A stretch of 29,522 nucleotides of DNA from an uncultured Collinsella sp. (GTDB lineage: Bacteria; Actinomycetota; Coriobacteriia; Coriobacteriales; Coriobacteriaceae). The number at the start of each line of letters is the position of its first letter. The stretch's first letter is position 1. A program made the position numbers and the translations under genes. The notes under the pieces are model-generated. The model was not told the origin of the DNA. It saw only the letters and a program-made list of their open reading frames with translations, and searched no databases. Where the stretch lies: contig CABRFG010000023.1 in the NCBI GenBank assembly GCA_902470095.1, positions 1 to 29,522 on the forward strand, in the 5' to 3' direction. This document shows, in pieces, positions 24,066 through 29,522 of the stretch.

Positions 24066-24646
24066 TACTCGGCCTCCTTTGCAGCGGCGGGTGCGCCGTC
24101 AGCCGCGCCTGAGTCGACACCGGCCCCGACACCCGCAGCAGCCACAAACCCGTCCTCGCCCAGCTCAACGCCACCGTCCCAGGTAGCAGCGCCGCCTACG
24201 GTGAGCGGATCGCCGCCGGCGCGCATCACGGCCTCCTTCTGGTCCAGGATGCCGCATGCCTCCACGATGGCATCGATCACCGTCTCGGGGCGAATGGCGC
24301 ACCCGGGCGCGTACACGTCCACGGGAATCGCACGATCCACGCCGCCGATCACGTTGTACGCATCGCGGAACACGCCGCCCGAACACGCGCAGATACCGCA
24401 GGCCACCACGCACTTGGGCTCGAGCATCTGGTTGTAGATCTGGCGCACGACGGGCAGGTTCTGGGCATTGACCGAACCCGTCACCAAAAAGATATCCGCA
24501 TGCTTGGGGTTGCCGGTGTTGACCACGCCAAAGCGCTCCGCATCGAACAGCGGCGTGAGCGAGGCCAGCACCTCGATATCGCATCCGTTGCAGCTCGAGC
24601 CGTCGTAATGAATAACCCACGGCGAGCGCGACATTTTATGATCCAT
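24065..24646 (-). CDS. echC: Group 4 [NiFe]-hydrogenase small subunit (NuoB-like)
   Basis: 193 aa. Cysteines for the proximal [4Fe-4S] cluster are C19 and C22 in SSCNGCD, one in ACGICACSGG (C86 most likely) and C116 in APGCAIRP. There is no Tat signal and no extra clusters, as expected for an energy-converting Ech/Hyc small subunit facing the cytosol. The last about 45 residues are Ala/Gly/Asp-rich and variable. AGGAGG lies 8 nt before the ATG, and the gene follows the fused membrane subunit by 12 nt. Confidence 0.9.
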   Translation of the reverse strand: MDHKMSRSPWVIHYDGSSCNGCDIEVLASLTPLFDAERFGVVNTGNPKHADIFLVTGSVNAQNLPVVRQIYNQMLEPKCVVACGICACSGGVFRDAYNVIGGVDRAIPVDVYAPGCAIRPETVIDAIVEACGILDQKEAVMRAGGDPLTVGGAATWDGGVELGEDGFVAAAGVGAGVDSGAADGAPAAAKEAE

Positions 24647-24658
24647 GGATGCCGCCTC

Positions 24659-27541
24659 CTAAATAAACACGTCGACGAGGATGGGCATAAGGTTGAGCAG
24701 GCCAAACACCAGCGCCACACCCCATCCGAGCCTAAAGCAGCTGCGCCAGGTGCTGCGTGCGAAGGTGTTATCGATCAGCACCTCGACAAAATACGTCACA
24801 GCCATCACGACCAGGGCGACCACCCAGCTCACCGGGTTGTCCCAGACAAAGAACATGCCCACCCACATCAAGAAGAGCGCTGTCTCGCACCAGTGCATAA
24901 GGGTCATCTTGGCCAGCGTGCCGCCGCTCATCTCGGTGGCGACGCCCTGGACGATCTCCTGATGCGCGTGATGCGAATACGAAAGATCGAACGGCGACTT
25001 GCGCAGCTTGATGGTAAGCACCGCGAGCAGCGCGAGGAAGATGGGCGCGCTGTACACGATGATGGGGGCCGACTGCCCCGTCACGGCGATAGAGTCGAAG
25101 CTATCGGTGGCAAGGTACAGGCCCACGCTCATCAGCAGAACGGCGGGCTCGTAACTCATAACCTGCAGCAGCTCGCGGTCGGCGCCGACCTGGGCAAACG
25201 GGCTTTGCGTCGAAGCGGATGCCAGCACCACAAAGATCGCGGCGAGCGTCACCATAAAAGCGCACAACAGCGTGTTAGAGCCCGACACAAAGATGCCGCC
25301 GCCCACCACGGTAAAGATGAGCGCGCACGCCATATAGGTATCGTCCATGGTGTTTACGCTGGCAGGGGCTTTGCGCAGCAGCTTGGCAACGTCGTAGAAA
25401 GGCTGGAGCAGGTGCGGGCCCACGCGGCCCTGCATACGGGCCGAAAGTTTGCGGTCAACGCCGTCGATCAGGCCACCCACAAGCGGCGCCAGCAAGGCAA
25501 ACGCCACGGTACCAATAAAGATGCCCACGACGCCCGAACCTTCAAAATACTTGCCGCGCAACACCGAGGGCGCGCTCATGGCAAGCCGCTCGGGCCCAAT
25601 CCATGCGCAACACAGCAGCGCAAACAAGATAATGCTGCAGCACACGACGCTACCCGCGGGGCCAATACGCTTCTCGCCAAGGGCGTCCTCCGAGTACCAA
25701 TTGCGCTTTTCGGCCTTCACCTCGTGTCCCATCGAACCGCGGAAATGGCGATATTTGTCGGTTCCCACGCCCGAAAGGTACACGTTGACGTGCGGCTTGT
25801 TGCTCACGCGGAATGAAGTCAGCAGCACCACGGCGATAAACGCCACGATAACCACCATCAGATACATGGCGTCCTTGCCAATAACGTACGGCACGCGGCC
25901 AAACACCATGGCCAAGTAAGGCGACACCAGACCGCTCGAGATAACCGGAAACGCCACGCAGCACAGAATCAGCAGCGCGGCGATGGTGTTGAGCGCCATC
26001 CACTCGGTCTTATGGACATTGACCTCAACGTTTTGAGCCGTGGGATCGACGCCCGAAAGCTTGGCAAGCCACTTGCCCCAGAAGTAAAACGTCGCGGCCG
26101 AGCCAAAGGCCAGAACCATGATCATGAGCACGTTGCCGGTCTGGGCAAACGCCACCAGGGCGCCCCACTTGGACACGAGCATGCCAAACGGCGCCACAAA
26201 CATGCCCATGATGCCCAGCATCATCAGGCGCGTCAGGTGCGGCATGCGGCTGAACATACCGTCCATGTCCTCGATATTGCGGCTGCCGATATGATGCTCG
26301 GCCGTGCCCACGCACAGGAACAGCAACGACTTTGCCACCGTGTGGAACAGGATCAGGAAGATGGCCGCCCATACGGCCTCGGGCGCGCCGACACCCAAGC
26401 AGGCACTGATGAGGCCCAAGTTGGAAATGGTGGAGTACGCGAGCACACGCTTGGCGTTGCTCTGCGAGATGGCCATGAGGGCAGCGAGCAAAAACGTGAT
26501 GGCACCCACACTCGTGACCATAAAGCCGGTCACGGGATAGATGGCATAGAGCGGGCTCAGCTTGACCATCAGGAACACGCCGGCTTTGACCATGGTTGAC
26601 GAGTGCAGCAGGGCGCTCGTGGGCGTGGGGGCAACCATGGCGCCCAGCAGCCAAGTGTGGAACGGCATCTGTGCGGCCTTGGTAAGGGCGGCGAGCGATA
26701 GCAGGACGACCGGCATCACCAGCAGTGCGGACTGCGCGGTACCGGCGCCGGAAAGCTCGATCATGCCCGAGATGGTCAGCGGCATGCCGTTGACGTGCAG
26801 AAACATAAGGCCCGCCAAAAACGCGATGCCGCCCAGCATGTTGAGGATGATCTGGGTGAAGGCGTTTTTGATGGCCTCGGGCGTGCGCGTGTAGCCAATC
26901 ATGAGGAACGAGCACACGGTGGTGATTTCCCAGCCGCAGAACAGCCACTCAAGGTTGTCGCTCGTCACGATAACGAACATGGCCGAGAGGAACAGGAACA
27001 TGAGCGCCAGGAACTGCGGGCGACGGTCGGGCGCGGTCTGCCCGCGCAGCGCGACCTCGTGCTCGTCATGGGCCTGGAAGTCCTTCATGTAGCCCAGGGC
27101 ATACACGCAGATAAGGCTGCCGACAATGCCAACGGCGAGCACCATGATCACACTCATGTAGTCCAGGTAGAGCGGGGTTGCGGTGACGGCTTCGGTCGCG
27201 GGCAGCGTCATGGCTGCAAAGGCGAGCGAGCCCACCAGTTGGACTATGCCGAGCACCGTGGTGAGCGCGTTCCTATATTTGTACGCGTTGTATAGGATGA
27301 CGGCGCACAGGATGACGTCGATGACGGAGCTGATGATCGAGAGCACATGCGAGGTACCGGGGGCAACCTCAAAGCTCTGCGGACCCGTGCCAAAAAACAT
27401 GACGGCGACTACAACCGTCACCGCCATAATAATGCCGGAACCTATGAGCCCCACCGCATCGCGGGCGCGGTCACCGCGCGCGAGCAGCATGCTCAGCGCC
27501 GGTACCAGCGGAAACAGGGTAAGGAAATACAGTAGCGTCAT
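24659..27541 (-). CDS. Fused Ech membrane subunit: EchA-like antiporter plus EchB/NuoH-like
   Basis: 960 aa. Residues 1 to about 585 are a NuoL/M-type ion-translocating subunit with about 15 helices: E205 in GWEITT, K288 in ALTKAAQMPFHTWL, K319 in HSSTMVKAG and H400/K404 in FHTVAKSLLF. These are the proton-path residues of the family. A charged linker (about 585-628) joins to a NuoH/EchB-like part (630-960) with RMQGRVGPH (702-710), GADRELLQVMSYEPA (786-800) and SPFDLSYSHHAHQEI (849-863). In Ech complexes these are separate genes echA and echB, in this order; here one uninterrupted frame covers both. The ATG has GGGGAG seven bases upstream. It is the first gene of the operon, so the whole complex (membrane arm, then echC, D, E, F) comes from one transcript. 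Confidence 0.88.
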   Translation of the reverse strand: MTLLYFLTLFPLVPALSMLLARGDRARDAVGLIGSGIIMAVTVVVAVMFFGTGPQSFEVAPGTSHVLSIISSVIDVILCAVILYNAYKYRNALTTVLGIVQLVGSLAFAAMTLPATEAVTATPLYLDYMSVIMVLAVGIVGSLICVYALGYMKDFQAHDEHEVALRGQTAPDRRPQFLALMFLFLSAMFVIVTSDNLEWLFCGWEITTVCSFLMIGYTRTPEAIKNAFTQIILNMLGGIAFLAGLMFLHVNGMPLTISGMIELSGAGTAQSALLVMPVVLLSLAALTKAAQMPFHTWLLGAMVAPTPTSALLHSSTMVKAGVFLMVKLSPLYAIYPVTGFMVTSVGAITFLLAALMAISQSNAKRVLAYSTISNLGLISACLGVGAPEAVWAAIFLILFHTVAKSLLFLCVGTAEHHIGSRNIEDMDGMFSRMPHLTRLMMLGIMGMFVAPFGMLVSKWGALVAFAQTGNVLMIMVLAFGSAATFYFWGKWLAKLSGVDPTAQNVEVNVHKTEWMALNTIAALLILCCVAFPVISSGLVSPYLAMVFGRVPYVIGKDAMYLMVVIVAFIAVVLLTSFRVSNKPHVNVYLSGVGTDKYRHFRGSMGHEVKAEKRNWYSEDALGEKRIGPAGSVVCCSIILFALLCCAWIGPERLAMSAPSVLRGKYFEGSGVVGIFIGTVAFALLAPLVGGLIDGVDRKLSARMQGRVGPHLLQPFYDVAKLLRKAPASVNTMDDTYMACALIFTVVGGGIFVSGSNTLLCAFMVTLAAIFVVLASASTQSPFAQVGADRELLQVMSYEPAVLLMSVGLYLATDSFDSIAVTGQSAPIIVYSAPIFLALLAVLTIKLRKSPFDLSYSHHAHQEIVQGVATEMSGGTLAKMTLMHWCETALFLMWVGMFFVWDNPVSWVVALVVMAVTYFVEVLIDNTFARSTWRSCFRLGWGVALVFGLLNLMPILVDVFI

Positions 27542-27581
27542 ACCATCACTCCCCCATGCAAAAACGCTGCAATTGTTTAAC

Positions 27582-27587
27582 GTTATA
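27582..27587 (-). promoter_or_regulatory. Candidate -10 box of the ech operon
   Basis: TATAAC on the minus strand, 41 nt before the start codon, in a short AT-rich patch flanked by two CAATTG words. No convincing -35 is seen at 17 nt (CCGCCG). Confidence 0.35.
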
Positions 27588-27791
27588 GCTCAATTGAGGA
27601 GCAGCGGCGGCGGGTTTTCGGTCAACTGGGGAGTTTTATACGTTCGGGGCAAGGAGTCTGTCCGCATTGGAGTAGAAGAGTGACGTTTCTTTACCGCAGC
27701 GATGGGCGCGCGGGCACTGCGCGCGGTTTATTGGCCACTTTGGAGGATGTCCCGATAGGCACGCGACGATCCGAAAAGTTGTCTCGGCAAG

Positions 27792-27814
27792 AAAAATGCG
27801 CCCCCGTGGGCGCA
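27792..27814 (-). terminator. Terminator of the OrfA-like gene
   Basis: On the minus strand TGCGCCC and GGGCGCA arms (27808-27814 and 27797-27803, 4-nt loop) are followed by TTTTT. It starts 13 nt past the stop codon and indicates a single-gene transcript without an OrfB. Confidence 0.75.
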
Positions 27815-27826
27815 CCATCCCGCTCG

Positions 27827-28221
27827 CTATTCCGCCTTTTTAACGCGCGGTTTACGGCCTCGCGGCTTATCAACCAGAGCGGCCTCGCCGCCATTGCGAT
27901 ACAGACGACACCAGGCCTTGACCGAAGACTCACTGGGGATCTGATGTTTGATCATAGCTTCGCGCACCGTTAGGCCATTTTCCAAGCGATCTTTAACCAC
28001 GGCAAGCTTAACGTCAAACGAATACGTGTGGTGATGAGAGCCCGCATTAAGAACGGCGTCGGCGCCACCCACGGCATATGCGCGGGCCCACTGTCGAGCT
28101 GTGGCCTGGGGGATGCCAAGCTCTGCGGCGAGAGCGCGATGACCGACCCCTCTTGGAGGATCTCGACGGCGCGCTGCCTAATCTCGGGTGCATGCGTGCG
28201 AGTCCTTGCTGCTTCTGACAT
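27827..28221 (-). pseudogene. Frameshifted IS3-type OrfA-like helix-turn-helix gene
   Basis: Two overlapping frames together give one protein of about 130 aa. The first frame starts at ATG 28221 and reads RTHAPEIRQRAVEILQEG. The second resumes near 28144 with HRALAAELGIPQATARQWAR and ends with SVKAWCRLYRNGGEAALVDK before KPRGRKPRVKKAE. That makes two helix-turn-helix units of the kind found in IS3-family OrfA proteins. A single missing G near 28141-28148 (GGTCGGTCAT where an extra G restores the frame) breaks it. A free-standing 81-aa second half could still be made. No OrfB, no terminal inverted repeats and no target duplication are visible, so this is a solo remnant. Confidence 0.65.
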
Positions 28222-28230
28222 ACCTGCCAC

Positions 28231-28669
28231 TTCTACTTTTTAGCCATAAACACTAATTTGCTACCTTACGTGCAAGTTAGATAGTAGCATTTTACTGTTT
28301 ACACGCAGCAGTTAATTGCAAATCGCACCGCAGGAATTTGCATATTTGCCACCGATATACCGCATTTCCATAGCATTTCCTTAGCATTTGTTTATGCAGG
28401 TAACACGTATGTGCAACTAGAAGAGTTTTTAACCGACAAAATTGGTGTCTAATTACCTCTTTGATGTAATACTGTTAAATATTGACCCCTCCTCAAAAAG
28501 AGGTCGTCCGCGCAAGCGGACATTTCCATACCTCTCCATGCCAAAAGTCACCCCGGCGAAAGATCAACCGGGTTGGGCCCGCCCTCACAGACCCAACCCG
28601 GTCGTTTTCGCCGGGACGCAGCCGGGCGAGGTGGATCCGTGCTACCGCCCCGCCCCGTTGCGATGTTAA
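28231..28669. other. AT-rich intergenic region with hairpins
   Basis: About 430 nt without a supported gene. The first part (28231-28490) is AT-rich compared with its neighbours. A perfect GNRA-type hairpin GTCCGC-GCAA-GCGGAC lies at 28506-28521 and the composite terminator at 28553-28614. The AT-rich part may hold the promoter of the OrfA-like gene but no box is compelling. Confidence 0.5.
28553..28614 (-). terminator. Composite stem-loop after the flavin oxidoreductase
   Basis: Inner perfect 11-bp arms ACCGGGTTGGG (28567-28577) and CCCAACCCGGT (28592-28602) sit inside outer arms CCGGCGAAA (28553-28561) and TTTTCGCCGG (28605-28614). It lies 56 nt past the stop codon. The TTTT is inside the outer stem, so it could form alternative shapes. 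Confidence 0.6.
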
Positions 28670-29522
28670 CTACAGCTCGTTGGCCGCGTGATACGCCGTG
28701 CGAATGGCGCTTGCAATGTCGGCGGTGCGCTCGCCCGAGCAGTCGCCCACGCAGGTCACGGGCACCGTCACGCCATCAAGGTCAAACGCGTTGGCCTTGG
28801 AACCCACGGCCATCACCACGTAATCGCAGGCGATCTTCACTGGCTCCTCGGCGCCATCCTCGGTGGTGCGAATGGCCTCCACGCCCTCGTCGGTAATGGC
28901 GGTCAGGCGGGTCTTCACGTGCTGCTCCACGTTGTGCTCTGCAAAGTCGCCCATAATCAGCGGCAGAATGGTCTCGGACTCGCCCGCGGCAATCTTGTCG
29001 AGCATCTCGACGATCGCCACCTCGCAGCCGTGCTGCAGCAGGTACTCGGCAGTCTCGGTGCCCACCAAGCCACCGCCGATAACGGCGACGCGGCCCGTAA
29101 GCTCCACCTTGCCGGCCAGCACGTCCCAGCTCGAGACGACCTTCTCCGAATCGGCACCCGGAACGGGGATGACCACGTCGTGCGCGCCCACGGCCACAAT
29201 CGCGGCGTCGGCGGCGTTGAGGTCCTCAGCGGTAGCGACGTGGTTGAGCTCAACCTTCACACCCAGGCCAGGCAGAATTTTCTCGTAGTACTCGACCGAG
29301 CGCATGATCTCGTTCTTGCGAGGAGGCGCGGCTGCCAGCACAATCTGGCCGCCCAGATGATCGCTCGCCTCGTAGACGGTCACATCGTAGCCGCGCTTGG
29401 CCGCCACGCGCGCGGCCTCCAGGCCGGCAATACCGCCGCCCACCACGGCGATCTTCTTGTCGCCCTCGCCCGGCTTGATGGCGATGGTCGCCTCGTCGCC
29501 GTTCTCGGCATTAAGCACGCAC
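28670..29522 (-). CDS. FAD/NAD-dependent oxidoreductase, C-terminal part (2-enoate reductase / BaiCD type); partial
   Basis: The gene runs off the right edge; 283 codons are visible. The first residues, CVLNAENG, match the position of the last [4Fe-4S] cysteine in NADH:flavin oxidoreductases of the 2,4-dienoyl-CoA reductase/BaiCD/BaiH group. An FAD-binding GGGIAGLEAA motif (about 28-37) and a second nucleotide-binding GGGLVGTETAEYL motif (about 147-159) follow. The C-terminal CVGDCSGERTADIASAIRTA segment is the conserved flavin-contacting end. The OYE-like TIM barrel should lie beyond the window. Substrates of the group are enoates, dienoyl-CoA or bile-acid intermediates; which one cannot be told from this half. 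Confidence 0.88.
   Translation of the reverse strand, partial: CVLNAENGDEATIAIKPGEGDKKIAVVGGGIAGLEAARVAAKRGYDVTVYEASDHLGGQIVLAAAPPRKNEIMRSVEYYEKILPGLGVKVELNHVATAEDLNAADAAIVAVGAHDVVIPVPGADSEKVVSSWDVLAGKVELTGRVAVIGGGLVGTETAEYLLQHGCEVAIVEMLDKIAAGESETILPLIMGDFAEHNVEQHVKTRLTAITDEGVEAIRTTEDGAEEPVKIACDYVVMAVGSKANAFDLDGVTVPVTCVGDCSGERTADIASAIRTAYHAANEL

Larger units (their letters stand above)
27542..27826. other. Intergenic region upstream of the ech operon
   Basis: About 285 nt without a supported gene. It contains the candidate ech -10 box (27582-27587) and the OrfA terminator (27792-27814). A GC repeat GCGCGC ... GCGCGC lies at about 27706-27724. No tRNA or further reading frame is convincing. 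Confidence 0.5.

Noticed and set aside
21906..27541. Respiratory complex I (nuo) fragment
   Set aside because: The large subunit has all four Ni-binding cysteines, the gene order is that of ech, and the NADH module genes are absent.

Overview
The window is high-GC bacterial DNA with short intergenic gaps, tightly coupled minus-strand operons, GTG starts and a possible leaderless transcript. Gene content (Ech-type hydrogenase, NRAMP-related Mg2+ transporter, LnrJKLMN-like exporter with its two-component system, a flavoenzyme of the 2-enoate reductase/BaiCD type) points to a strictly anaerobic gut actinomycete of the Coriobacteriia, most likely Collinsella. The genus is an inference from content and protein style; no database search was run.

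Left part (1-10.9 kb). A divergent MgtE-like Mg2+ sensor/membrane protein and an NRAMP-related Mg2+ transporter form a two-gene minus-strand operon behind a roughly 200-nt structured leader. Upstream of it lie a membrane-anchored NodB-fold protein whose metal-binding histidines are missing, a YtxH/PRC-barrel pair, a CNNM/CorC-type CBS protein with a cyanophycin-synthetase-N-domain-like partner, and a PAQR/hemolysin III membrane protein. On the plus strand, an anchored alpha/beta hydrolase has a promoter bracketed by two copies of a 14-bp palindrome.

Middle (10.9-21.4 kb). A DUF362 double-[4Fe-4S] protein is followed by a MacB/FtsX-type ABC pair (ATPase plus 888-aa permease) flanked on both sides by clusters of GGGGAC-type interspersed palindromes. 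Next come an ABC-2 exporter (ATPase and two permeases) and, divergently, a NarL-family histidine kinase and response regulator. This ATPase-permease-permease plus kinase-regulator set matches the layout of the Bacillus linearmycin-resistance locus lnrJKLMN.

Right part (21.4-29.5 kb). Two 154-bp hairpin elements with compensatory arm changes fill the gap before a group 4 [NiFe] hydrogenase operon in canonical ech order: antiporter and NuoH-like subunits fused into one 960-aa protein, then small subunit, NuoC-like, large subunit and two-cluster ferredoxin. Such a complex couples ferredoxin oxidation, H2 evolution and ion translocation. The window ends with a frameshifted transposase OrfA-like gene, an AT-rich gap and the C-terminal part of an FAD/NAD-dependent oxidoreductase.

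The best candidates for something undescribed are the covarying hairpin elements (21417-21831, perhaps 10678-10809) and the GGGGAC palindrome clusters abutting stop codons. The fused Ech membrane subunit, the degenerate deacetylase and the structured Mg2+-operon leader come next.
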